This document shows, piece by piece, positions 1 to 6,312 of a stretch of 14,532 nucleotides of DNA. Source of the DNA: an uncultured Clostridia bacterium. GTDB taxonomy: Bacteria; Bacillota; Clostridia; Oscillospirales; CAG-272. The translations under genes and the position numbers were made by a program. The stretch lies in the NCBI GenBank assembly GCA_947306035.1, contig CAMZFG010000005.1:1-14532 (forward strand), given 5' to 3'. Each line of letters starts with the position of its first letter. Position 1 is the stretch's first letter. The notes beneath the pieces were generated by a model. The model saw only the letters and a program-made list of their open reading frames with translations, did not search any database and was not told the DNA's origin.

Positions 1-394
1 GCTGGGCATTCGCCGCGGCGGCAACCTTTCTTCGTCGTCGATGGAGGTGCTGGCCGTTGTGGCCTACAACCAGCCCGTGACGAGGGCCTTTGTGGACGCG
101 GTGCGCGGCGTGGACAGCAACTACGCCATGAACTCGCTGATCGACAAGGAACTGATCGCCGCCACGGGGCGCCTGGACGCGCCGGGCCGGCCCATGCTGT
201 ACGGCACGACCGACAAGTTTTTGCGCGTATTCGGGCTCTCAACGCTCGACGATCTGCCCGAAACGGAGATCCAACTGCCCGAAAACAAACCGGGCGAGCA
301 ACTCTCGATCGCGGTGGCACAGCAGAACGGCGCCTCGGAGAACGACACCGAGGACCGCGAGGAGACACCGGCAGAGAAAGGAGAGACGATTTGA
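1..394 (+). CDS. scpB: Segregation and condensation protein B, C-terminal part (5' end outside window)
   Basis: ScpB is the winged-helix partner of the ScpA kleisin in the bacterial SMC condensin complex, which organises and segregates the chromosome. The reading frame is open from the first complete codon at base 2, so the gene starts before the window; the ATG at 41 is internal. The visible part holds the second winged-helix domain: the family pattern LAVVAYNQPVTRAFVDAVRG, then GRLDAPGRPMLYGTTDKF and FGLSTLDDLPE. After the conserved LP the protein ends in a low-complexity Glu/Thr-rich tail of about 40 residues. The stop at 392-394 is followed after one base by the next ATG, so the next gene is probably translationally coupled. 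scpA would be expected just upstream, out of view. The identification is very secure. Confidence 0.96.
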   Translation, partial: LGIRRGGNLSSSSMEVLAVVAYNQPVTRAFVDAVRGVDSNYAMNSLIDKELIAATGRLDAPGRPMLYGTTDKFLRVFGLSTLDDLPETEIQLPENKPGEQLSIAVAQQNGASENDTEDREETPAEKGETI

Positions 395-395
395 C

Positions 396-1646
396 ATGAA
401 ATATTTGTTTACGTTCCTCGGCATTGCCGCCGCGGCGCTGATCATACTCGGCATATGGCTGTATGGCCGCCGCCGGAAAAAGAACGCCGCATCTGATCGG
501 CATTTGCCGCAAAAGGCAGAGCAAAACGCCGTAGCGCCGCTTTTTGAAATTGAGACGTTACTGCCCGAGACCATGCCTGACGAAAACCGATTGACGCCCG
601 TTACCGACGATAGCGTGCTTGCGCAAATCAATCACCTGGTTTTCGGTACGGCAAAAACCGCTCATTCCGTTGTGGAAACCGTTCGATCCGTCAAAGACCC
701 TCTGTATAAAGTCGTTATACCAAAAGACGCCAAACTGGTTGACTCCAAAGCCATGCGGGGCGCAAAGCGCGCGATGTTTATGAACCCTGACGGCGGCATC
801 GGGGGGCATGCAAATCTAGTTCCCGCCGACGCCAAAAAAGCCGTGGCGGGAAGTGCGGTGTCAAGCGCTATGAATGTGGCCTCAATGGTCGTCGGACAGT
901 ATTATATGACTGAAATCAACGCCGAACTCGGCAAGATCAGCGACAGCATCTCCCAAGTCATTGATTTTCAGGACAGCGAATACCGGGGACGCGTGCTGGC
1001 CCTGATGACGCAAACGTCGGCTATGGCATATTTTCAGGCCGAGATACTGGAAAACGACGAGCTGCGAACTGCCAAGATCGCGCAGTTGGATCGGCTGGAA
1101 GAGACCTGCGTGGAACTCTTGAATCAGGCCAATGTGACATTAACAGGTTACACGCAAAAGAACGATTTGGATTTTGCCGCCTATGAAAAAACGCTGAAAG
1201 AGGCCCAAAAGTGGTGTACCTATCAGCAATCATTGCAAAACATATTGGAGCAGATTGCCGCGCTGCGTCACACATTCTATATGGGCACCGTTTCACTTGC
1301 CTTTTGTGCCGCGCAGTTGCCTACTTATCAAAAGCAAACGGCCGAGACGCGAGAGCGCCTTGCCGCCTGGCACGGCGAAACGCTCCAACGCCTGCGCATT
1401 GACACAGAGGCCGGGCGGCGACAAAGAACGGGGGCAGATGCGTGGCTCTTTGCGATACCCGGACATTTTAAGAGCGATCTGAATTTCCGTACCGTTGATC
1501 AGAGCACCCTCGATTTGATCGCGACGCAAAGCACGGTGCAAAACGAAACACCCGAACCGGATAAGCCGGATCTGTACGCGGAAGACGTGCAACTGTTCAT
1601 TAAAGAAGGAAAGGTCTATTATCTTCCCGAAGTCAACGCAAAATAA
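396..1646 (+). CDS. Unrecognised membrane-anchored helical protein, 416 aa
   Basis: I do not recognise the function. What can be seen: one N-terminal membrane segment (about residues 3-23) followed by RRRKK, which by the positive-inside rule places the rest in the cytoplasm. A variable linker runs to about 70. A conserved-looking core follows: YKVVIPKDAKL (104-114), a Gly-rich stretch FMNPDGGIGGHA (128-139), an Ala/Ser/Val-rich segment (148-166) that is hydrophobic enough to be a buried or membrane-associated helix, and VVGQYYMTEIN (165-175). Residues 175-340 look mostly helical, and the C-terminus ends with IKEGKVYYLPEV. The start is ATG with AAAGGAG inside the end of scpB. The gene sits between scpB and the DUF2953 gene, which are usually adjacent in Clostridia. 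Base composition is visibly less GC-rich than in its neighbours and codons such as CTA and TTA appear, which suggests a later insertion. A real gene is likely; its role is unknown. Confidence 0.85.
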   Translation: MKYLFTFLGIAAAALIILGIWLYGRRRKKNAASDRHLPQKAEQNAVAPLFEIETLLPETMPDENRLTPVTDDSVLAQINHLVFGTAKTAHSVVETVRSVKDPLYKVVIPKDAKLVDSKAMRGAKRAMFMNPDGGIGGHANLVPADAKKAVAGSAVSSAMNVASMVVGQYYMTEINAELGKISDSISQVIDFQDSEYRGRVLALMTQTSAMAYFQAEILENDELRTAKIAQLDRLEETCVELLNQANVTLTGYTQKNDLDFAAYEKTLKEAQKWCTYQQSLQNILEQIAALRHTFYMGTVSLAFCAAQLPTYQKQTAETRERLAAWHGETLQRLRIDTEAGRRQRTGADAWLFAIPGHFKSDLNFRTVDQSTLDLIATQSTVQNETPEPDKPDLYAEDVQLFIKEGKVYYLPEVNAK

Positions 1647-1672
1647 CAAGCGACTGAAAAGGAGGTGAGCGC

Positions 1673-2392
1673 GTGCCGACGGCATGGATCGTCATTTTAT
1701 GCGTGACGGCGGGCATTGCCCTGCTGCTGTTCTTTCGCGTTCACCTGACCGTGACCTGGAAAACGCGGGTGCGGGTGACGGTGCGCTATCTGTTTATACT
1801 CTTTCCCGTTTTTCCGAAAAAGGTGCGCTGGCGGCGCTACACCGCGAAACGCGCCGAAAAAGAACGGCGCAAGGCCGTGAAGCAAAAGGAAAAAGCCGCG
1901 GCGCACGCGGCCGAACATAAAAAGGAAAGCAAAGACGGCAAAGAACCGAAAAAGCCCTATACGTTCCGCGAAAACCTGCAGCTCGTGCGGGCGCTGGCGG
2001 CCGCGCTGGTGCGGCGCACCGGCAAGCATCTGCGCCTGCACGCGGCACGCGTGCATTTATACGTGGCCACGGGCGACGCCGCGACGACCGCGGTGGCCTA
2101 CGGCGCCGTTTCGGCTTCGCTGGCGTATCTGGTGGCGGCGCTGGAACGCGTGATGAAAGTCCGGGCGCGGCGCGGCAACGTGCGCGTGGTGGCCGACTAT
2201 CTCTCCGAGACGCCGCGCGCCGACGTCAAACTGCACTTTTCCGTTCCGCTCGGCTCGGCGCTGGCGCTCGCGATATCGCTGGCGCTGACTTACCTCAAAA
2301 AGCGGCGGGCGCAGAGAGCGGCGCGGCGCGCCGCCAAAGGGGCCGTTGTGCCCGCAAACGAAACGCCCGCGCCGGAAAAAACGCAATCTTGA
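1673..2392 (+). CDS. DUF2953 family membrane protein
   Basis: This is a small membrane protein of the DUF2953 family, whose biochemical role is unknown; family members usually lie next to ytfJ/gerW in spore formers. Of 239 residues, 4-21 form an N-terminal membrane helix, followed by a short beta-like stretch (VHLTVTWKTRVRVTVRYLF). Residues 50-98 are a highly charged Lys/Glu/Ala region. Residues 118-190 hold the conserved part, with HLRLHAARVHLYVATGDAATTA. A second hydrophobic segment (about 191-207) follows, then a basic tail. The start is a GTG at 1673 with AAAAGGAGGTGAGC just upstream; no in-frame ATG fits the ribosome binding site better. The location directly before gerW/ytfJ agrees with a sporulation-linked role, but that is inferred from context only. 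Confidence 0.82.
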   Translation: MPTAWIVILCVTAGIALLLFFRVHLTVTWKTRVRVTVRYLFILFPVFPKKVRWRRYTAKRAEKERRKAVKQKEKAAAHAAEHKKESKDGKEPKKPYTFRENLQLVRALAAALVRRTGKHLRLHAARVHLYVATGDAATTAVAYGAVSASLAYLVAALERVMKVRARRGNVRVVADYLSETPRADVKLHFSVPLGSALALAISLALTYLKKRRAQRAARRAAKGAVVPANETPAPEKTQS

Positions 2393-2398
2393 TCTCAT

Positions 2399-2413
2399 CG
2401 CGGTCAGACCGCG
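2399..2413 (+). promoter_or_regulatory. Small hairpin directly before the gerW ribosome binding site
   Basis: CGCGGT and ACCGCG form a perfect 6-bp stem around a CAG loop, between the DUF2953 stop and the AAAGGA site of the next gene. No T-run follows, so it does not look like an intrinsic terminator. It could stabilise the downstream mRNA or separate the expression of the two genes. The structure is seen; the function is inferred. Confidence 0.4.
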
Positions 2414-2428
2414 AGAAAGGATATTCCC

Positions 2429-2968
2429 ATGGCTGAAAACAACAAACTGGAAGAGATGATCCGCACGTCTCTTGAAAACCTGCGCTCCATGGTCGACGCC
2501 AACACCGTGGTGGGCACGCCCATCGAGACGTCGGCTGGCACCACCATCATTCCCATCTCCAAAATCTCGGTGGGTTATGCGGGCGGCGGCCTGGACTACG
2601 ACGGCAAGAGCGCCACGCCCCCGAAAAACTTTGCGGGCGGCGGCGGCACGGGCCTTTCCGTGCAGCCGGTGTGCCTGATCGCGGTCAGCCCGACGGGCGA
2701 GACCGAGGTGCTGCCCATCGGCGGCAAGGGCCAGCCCGACGGCATGGAAAAGATCGCCGCCATCATGGAGAAAGTGCCCGAAGTGTTTGCCAAGATCAAA
2801 GCCACTCTCGGCAAAAAGAAAAAGAAGAAAGAGACCGAAGAGGCCGTTGAGAACGTCAGCCGCGCCGCCGCCGAGGCCGCCGAAGCCGCGGTCGAGGAGC
2901 AAAAGGCCGCGGAATGCGCCGCCGACGTTGCCAAAGAAGCCGCGGAAGAGGCGGAAAGCAAAGCGTAA
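2429..2968 (+). CDS. ytfJ: GerW family sporulation protein (YtfJ)
   Basis: GerW/YtfJ proteins are made in the forespore of Bacillus and Clostridia and are needed for full spore germination; the biochemical activity is unresolved. The family core spans about residues 5-128: an N-terminal helix (LEEMIRTSLENLRSMVDANTVVG), then ETSAGTTIIPISKISVGYAGGG (residues 33-54) and the Gly-rich GGGGTGLSVQPVCLIAV, with EVLPI following. From about 129 the protein has a run of lysines and then a roughly 45-residue Ala/Glu-rich helical tail, longer than in the usual short family members. There is no signal peptide. The start is ATG at 2429 with AAAGGA upstream. The neighbours DUF2953 and a DacF-like carboxypeptidase match the clostridial sporulation cluster. 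Confidence 0.93.
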   Translation: MAENNKLEEMIRTSLENLRSMVDANTVVGTPIETSAGTTIIPISKISVGYAGGGLDYDGKSATPPKNFAGGGGTGLSVQPVCLIAVSPTGETEVLPIGGKGQPDGMEKIAAIMEKVPEVFAKIKATLGKKKKKKETEEAVENVSRAAAEAAEAAVEEQKAAECAADVAKEAAEEAESKA

Positions 2969-2990
2969 GGGCGCATAGAACGGGGGCGCG

Positions 2991-3012
2991 CTCCATACCT
3001 TTTTGTATGGAG
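2991..3012 (+). promoter_or_regulatory. Hairpin that buries the ribosome binding site of the carboxypeptidase gene
   Basis: CTCCATAC (2991-2998) and GTATGGAG (3005-3012) pair perfectly over 8 bp around a CTTTTT loop. The right arm contains most of the Shine-Dalgarno GGAGG (3009-3013) of the gene starting with TTG at 3023. Folded mRNA would hide the site and lower translation. The structure is directly visible; regulation by it is an inference. The T-run lies inside the loop, not after the stem, so this is not a terminator. Confidence 0.6.
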
Positions 3013-3022
3013 GTGTTGCCCT

Positions 3023-4213
3023 TTGCCCGCGTCTTGTTCGCGCCTGTTGGCGCTGCTTTTGCTGCCCCTGCTCGTATGCTCGCTCTGCCCGCGTCAGGCG
3101 GGTGCGTTTTCCGCGCCCGCAGCCGTGTGGCGCGAGATGACGGAACCGCTGTGCGAATGCCCCGCGCCGCCCCGGGTCCCGCTGCCCCGCCTTTCTGCCG
3201 CCGCTTACATACTGACGGCCCCCGAGGCGGGCGTGACGCTGGCCGAACAGGCGGCCGACGAGCGACGCCCCATGGCCAGCACCACCAAGATCATGACGGC
3301 GCTGGTCGTGCTGGAATGCTGTCCCCTCGACGCGGTCGTGACCGTGCCGCGGGAAGCGGTGGGCGTGGAGGGTTCTTCCATGTACCTGTTTGCCGGCGAG
3401 ACGCTGACGGTAGAAACGCTGCTGTTGGGGCTTTTGCTCTCCTCCGCCAACGACGCCGCCGCGGCGCTGGCGCTCCACGTGTCTGGCAGCATGACGGCCT
3501 TTGCCGACCGCATGAACGAAAAAGCCGCCGCGCTGGGGCTTTCCGGCACCCATTTCGTCAACCCGCACGGCCTTGACGATCCCGATCACTACACCACGGC
3601 GCGCGACCTGGCCGCGCTGGCGGCCGCCGCGCTGCGAAACGAAACTTTTGCCCGCATGGTCGCCACCAAAACGTGCAATGTACCGCAGAACGGCACCGGC
3701 GTGACGCGCTATTTCCGCAACCACAACCGCCTTTTGCGCACCTACGACGGCGCGGTGGGCGTCAAGACCGGCTACACCAAAAAGAGCGGCCGGTGCCTGG
3801 TCAGCGCCGCGCGGAAGAACGGGCTTTTGCTGGTGGCGGTGACACTCAACGACCCGGCCGACTGGCAGGATCACAAGACCCTTTACGACGCGGCTTTTGC
3901 CGCCTGTAAACCGCTGCCCGCGCCGCCCCTGCCGCTCTCGCTCCCCGTCGTCGGCGGCAGGCAGGATACCGTATCGCTTTGCTGCGACGCGCCCCCCGCC
4001 CTTTTGCTGCCGCAGAACGCCGCGGTCGAATGGCGGGTCGAGACGCCGCGCTTTCTTTACGCAGACTTCAAAGCCGGCACGCCCGCGGGAGCGCTCTTTT
4101 GCACCGTGAACGGGCAGGAGATACTGCGTTTGCCTCTTACGACCGAAACGGGCGTCAAAAAGGCCAAAAAGCCCTCGCTGTTTGCCCGCATCAAAGCCGC
4201 GCTGACGCGTTAA
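3023..4213 (+). CDS. dacF: Serine-type D-alanyl-D-alanine carboxypeptidase (peptidase S11, DacF-like)
   Basis: This penicillin-binding protein removes the terminal D-alanine from peptidoglycan stem peptides outside the membrane; the sporulation members DacF/DacB tune cortex cross-linking. All three active-site motifs are present: S86-T-T-K89 (nucleophile and general base), S141-A-N143 and K248-T-G250. Residues 1-28 form a signal peptide (Leu-rich core, then QAGA/F). Residues from about 300 to 380 match the small PBP5 C-terminal domain. The last residues (KKAKKPSLFARIKAALTR) could form a basic amphipathic helix that holds the protein at the membrane. The start is taken as TTG at 3023, nine bases after GGAGG; the ATG at 3007 is in another frame. 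The site next to gerW suggests a sporulation role, but the exact Dac subtype is not certain. Confidence 0.93.
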   Translation: MPASCSRLLALLLLPLLVCSLCPRQAGAFSAPAAVWREMTEPLCECPAPPRVPLPRLSAAAYILTAPEAGVTLAEQAADERRPMASTTKIMTALVVLECCPLDAVVTVPREAVGVEGSSMYLFAGETLTVETLLLGLLLSSANDAAAALALHVSGSMTAFADRMNEKAAALGLSGTHFVNPHGLDDPDHYTTARDLAALAAAALRNETFARMVATKTCNVPQNGTGVTRYFRNHNRLLRTYDGAVGVKTGYTKKSGRCLVSAARKNGLLLVAVTLNDPADWQDHKTLYDAAFAACKPLPAPPLPLSLPVVGGRQDTVSLCCDAPPALLLPQNAAVEWRVETPRFLYADFKAGTPAGALFCTVNGQEILRLPLTTETGVKKAKKPSLFARIKAALTR

Positions 4214-4222
4214 AGGAGAACT

Positions 4223-4951
4223 ATGGGACCCATTCGAGTACAAAAATATATCGGCGACTGCGGTTTTTGTTCCCGTCGGGCGGCGGAGGCCGCGATCGGG
4301 GAGGGCCGCGTGCTGATCGACGGCCTGCCCGCGACGCCGGGGCAAAAGATAGACCCCGAACGGCAGACCGTGACCTTTGACGGCGTGCCCGTGCGGCGCG
4401 CGGGGAGCGAGCGGCACTATCTGCTTTTGAACAAACCGCGCGGCGTGGTCACCACGCTCTCGGACGAGAAAGGCCGCCGCTCGGTGTATAACTTTGTGCG
4501 CGATCTGCCCTATCGGGTCTACCCCGTGGGGCGACTGGATATGAACTCCGACGGCCTTTTGCTGCTGACCGACGACGGCGATCTGGCCGCGTTTCTGACG
4601 CACCCCCGCCACGAGATGGACAAGCAATACCTTGTGACCGTGCGCGGCGCGGTGGAGGAAAAAACGCTCTCGCGCCTGCGGCAGCCCTTTCTGCTCGACG
4701 GCTATACCACAAGGCCCGCCGCCGTGACCGCGGAAGAGACGGGCGGGAACGAAACGGTGCTGCGCGTCGTGATCCACGAGGGGCGCAACCGCCAGATACG
4801 GCGCATGTGCCGGGCCGTGGGCCTGACCGTGCTGCGGCTGACCCGCATAGCCATCGGCGACCTGACGCTCGGCGACTTGCCCGCGGGGCGATACCGACCG
4901 CTGACGCCCGCCGAGATCGCCTATATAAAAGGAAAGGAAAAAGAGACATGA
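4223..4951 (+). CDS. rluB: 23S rRNA pseudouridine synthase, RluB/RsuA family
   Basis: Enzymes of this family convert one uridine to pseudouridine in 23S rRNA during ribosome assembly (U2605 in E. coli RluB). Residues 1-50 form an S4 RNA-binding domain (RVQKYIGDCGFCSRRAAEAAI). The catalytic domain follows: LLLNKPRGVVTT, then the signature GRLDMNSDGLLLLTDDG, with catalytic Asp106, and the C-terminal EGRNRQIRRMC motif. The length of 242 aa is normal for the family. The start is ATG at 4223 with AAAGGAG beginning at the stop of the preceding gene. The stop overlaps the next start as ATGA, which indicates translational coupling. RluB versus RsuA specificity is inferred from the clostridial gene neighbourhood (scpAB ... 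ytfJ, dac, rluB). Confidence 0.95.
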   Translation: MGPIRVQKYIGDCGFCSRRAAEAAIGEGRVLIDGLPATPGQKIDPERQTVTFDGVPVRRAGSERHYLLLNKPRGVVTTLSDEKGRRSVYNFVRDLPYRVYPVGRLDMNSDGLLLLTDDGDLAAFLTHPRHEMDKQYLVTVRGAVEEKTLSRLRQPFLLDGYTTRPAAVTAEETGGNETVLRVVIHEGRNRQIRRMCRAVGLTVLRLTRIAIGDLTLGDLPAGRYRPLTPAEIAYIKGKEKET

Positions 4952-5331
4952 TCGTGGTAAAGCCCATTGAGGACAAGGCCGAGCAGGAGCGGCTGTGCGC
5001 GCTTTGCGGCATTCCGTTTTTGCCGAATGCCCTGGCCTATCGCGCCGAGGACGACGAGACCTTTGCCGGCATGTGTCAGTTCGGCATGGACGCCGAGGGC
5101 GGACACCTCTATCACATGGCGCGCGCCCCCGAAACGAAACTGGACGACGCGCTGTTCATCATGGGGCGGGCGGCGCTCAACTTTATCGACCTGTGCGGCG
5201 TGCACAGGGCCGATTACCGCGGCCCCGCCGCCGACGCGGCGCTTCTCCTTCGCATCGGCTTCAAACAAGAGGAAAACGGCCGCTTTACCGTGGACTTGAA
5301 AGGATTTTTCGAGCACCCCTGCAAACATTGA
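4948..5331 (+). CDS. Small GNAT-like protein of unknown substrate, 127 aa
   Basis: This gene is coupled to rluB through an ATGA overlap and has GGAAA/AAGAGA upstream; a longer in-frame extension to 4807 lies inside rluB and is unlikely. The 127-aa protein starts MIVVKPIEDKAEQERLC and ends with LLLRIGFKQEENGRFTVDLKGFF, which resembles the last strands of GCN5-related N-acetyltransferases (LGF, then a strand with the target loop). No clear acetyl-CoA pyrophosphate loop (Q/RxxGxG/A) is visible, so it may be a divergent or non-catalytic member. It is Cys-rich for its size (C17, C20, C43, C83, C125). It is the last gene before a terminator-like hairpin and so closes the operon. The family assignment is tentative; the substrate is unknown. 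Confidence 0.72.
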   Translation: MIVVKPIEDKAEQERLCALCGIPFLPNALAYRAEDDETFAGMCQFGMDAEGGHLYHMARAPETKLDDALFIMGRAALNFIDLCGVHRADYRGPAADAALLLRIGFKQEENGRFTVDLKGFFEHPCKH

Positions 5332-5338
5332 CGGTTTT

Positions 5339-5345
5339 TGTCGAA
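5339..5345 (+). promoter_or_regulatory. Candidate Spo0A box upstream of spo0A
   Basis: An exact TGTCGAA, the core of the known Spo0A binding site, lies in TTTTTGTCGAAAA about 80 bp before the spo0A -35 box. Auto-control of spo0A through such sites is known in Bacillus subtilis. A 7-mer can occur by chance: the same core also appears at 8357-8363 inside a gene and at 9339-9345 on the minus strand, so position is the main argument. Confidence 0.4.
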
Positions 5346-5357
5346 AACGAAACATTC

Positions 5358-5405
5358 AAAGCGAGGATTGGTTATTTTTACCAAATCAGTCCCCGCTTTT
5401 TCGTT
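5358..5405 (+). terminator. Probable terminator of the scpB-GNAT operon
   Basis: AAAGCG pairs with CGCTTT, and inside it GATTGGT pairs with ACCAAATC with one bulged A, around a TATTTTT loop. The right arm runs into TTTTTCGTTT. An outer AAACGA/TCGTTT pair can extend the stem. It lies after the last gene of the plus-strand operon and before the spo0A promoter. Confidence 0.65.
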
Positions 5406-5415
5406 TGCTTTTTTG

Positions 5416-5422
5416 TGTCGGA
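5416..5422 (+). promoter_or_regulatory. Possible second Spo0A box, one mismatch
   Basis: TGTCGGA differs from the TGTCGAA core at one base and lies five bases upstream of the spo0A -35 box, near -44 from the predicted transcription start. That is a usual place for an activator touching RNA polymerase. The match is imperfect and could be chance. Confidence 0.25.
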
Positions 5423-5427
5423 AGCAC

Positions 5428-5456
5428 TTGCATTATTTGGTAAAATATGGTATTAT
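5428..5456 (+). promoter_or_regulatory. Promoter of spo0A (SigA type, extended -10)
   Basis: -35 is TTGCAT (5428-5433) and -10 is TATTAT (5451-5456), with 17 bp between them and TGG directly before the -10, giving an extended -10 element. Start of transcription is expected near 5463, leaving a short leader of about 29 bases with GGAGG at 5479-5483. A vegetative promoter fits basal Spo0A production. Confidence 0.75.
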
Positions 5457-5491
5457 AGAGGCGTACAAAAAAACCAACGGAGGAACAAACC

Positions 5492-6268
5492 ATGGAATAT
5501 CAAACGAAAATACTGATCGCGGACGAAAGCGCCGGAGAACGGCAGATTTTAAGAGAGGGCCTGAACCGGGCCGGGTGGCGCCTGATCGACGAGGCGCAGA
5601 ACGGCGAGGAAGCGCTGCAAAAACTGCAGCGCACCCGGTACGACGCGGCGCTCGTGGACATGATGCTGACGCGCCTTGACGGCATCGGCGTGCTGCGGGA
5701 ATGCCGCGCCAAATGCCAGCACGTGCCCGTTTTTCTCGTCATCTCTCCCGTGGCGCACCAGACCATGATCGCGGAGGCGGTGGCGGCGGGAGCCGACCTT
5801 TGCCTGATGAAGCCCTTTGACATGGGCAGTCTTGCCGAGCATCTGCGCCGGCTGCTCTCCGAGCGCGGCCGCAAACAGGCGGACAAGCAGGGCGGCCGTT
5901 CCCTGCCCGACGGCACGGATATGGAGACGCAGGTGACGCAGATCATCCATCAGATCGGCGTGCCCGCTCACATCAAGGGCTATCAATACCTGCGCACGGC
6001 CATTCTTTTGACCATCAGCGACAGCGACATCATCAACAGCGTGACCAAAGTGCTGTACCCCAGCGTGGCAAAAAAGTATCAGACCACGACCAGCCGCGTC
6101 GAGCGCGCCATCCGGCACGCGATCGAGGTGGCGTGGGACCGGGGCGACGTGGACACCCTCAACTCCTACTTCGGCTACACCATTCAGCAGGGGCGGGGCA
6201 AGCCGACCAACAGCGAATTCATCGCCATGATCGCGGACAATTTGAGACTGAAGTATAAACTGAATTGA
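5492..6268 (+). CDS. spo0A: Stage 0 sporulation protein A, master response regulator
   Basis: Spo0A is the phosphorylated transcription factor that commits endospore formers to sporulation. The receiver domain spans about residues 4-125: acidic pair D11/E12, phospho-acceptor D56 in [13 protein letters not shown], the switch residue S85 and the conserved K107 in LMKPFD. A hydrophilic linker (125-144) precedes the Spo0A-specific DNA-binding domain (145-256), with [19 protein letters not shown] and recognition-helix region [18 protein letters not shown], both family hallmarks. The length of 258 aa is typical. The second acidic residue is Glu where Asp is more common, and the receiver's first loop is ESAG; both are mild deviations that keep the metal site. 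ATG at 5492 follows GGAGG by eight bases. spo0A here is a single-gene unit and is not next to spoIVB, its frequent partner in Clostridia. Confidence 0.98.
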   Translation: MEYQTKILIADESAGERQILREGLNRAGWRLIDEAQNGEEALQKLQRTRYDAALVDMMLTRLDGIGVLRECRAKCQHVPVFLVISPVAHQTMIAEAVAAGADLCLMKPFDMGSLAEHLRRLLSERGRKQADKQGGRSLPDGTDMETQVTQIIHQIGVPAHIKGYQYLRTAILLTISDSDIINSVTKVLYPSVAKKYQTTTSRVERAIRHAIEVAWDRGDVDTLNSYFGYTIQQGRGKPTNSEFIAMIADNLRLKYKLN

Positions 6269-6277
6269 AACGGACAA

Positions 6278-6308
6278 TAAAAAGGGCTCTCACAGAGAGC
6301 CCTTTTTT
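6278..6308. terminator. Bidirectional terminator between spo0A and the SDR gene
   Basis: AGGGCTCTC and GAGAGCCCT form a perfect 9-bp stem around ACA, flanked by an A-run on the left and a T-run on the right, so it can stop transcription from both convergent genes. The SDR stop lies five bases beyond it. Confidence 0.92.
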
Positions 6309-6312
6309 GCGT

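Noticed and set aside
391..396. TTGACA at the start of the unknown 416-aa gene
   Set aside because: No acceptable -10 sequence lies 16-18 bases downstream, and it spans the stop and start codons of adjacent genes.
3007..3576. ATG-started frame beginning within the hairpin before the carboxypeptidase gene
   Set aside because: It is in a different frame from the enzyme, has no family match and its ATG lies in the Shine-Dalgarno region of the TTG start.
2057..4777. A very long minus-strand open frame (906 codons)
   Set aside because: It runs opposite to four well-identified genes (end of the DUF2953 gene, ytfJ, dac, start of rluB), has low-complexity Arg/Gly/His-rich content and no family signature; it is a by-product of high GC.
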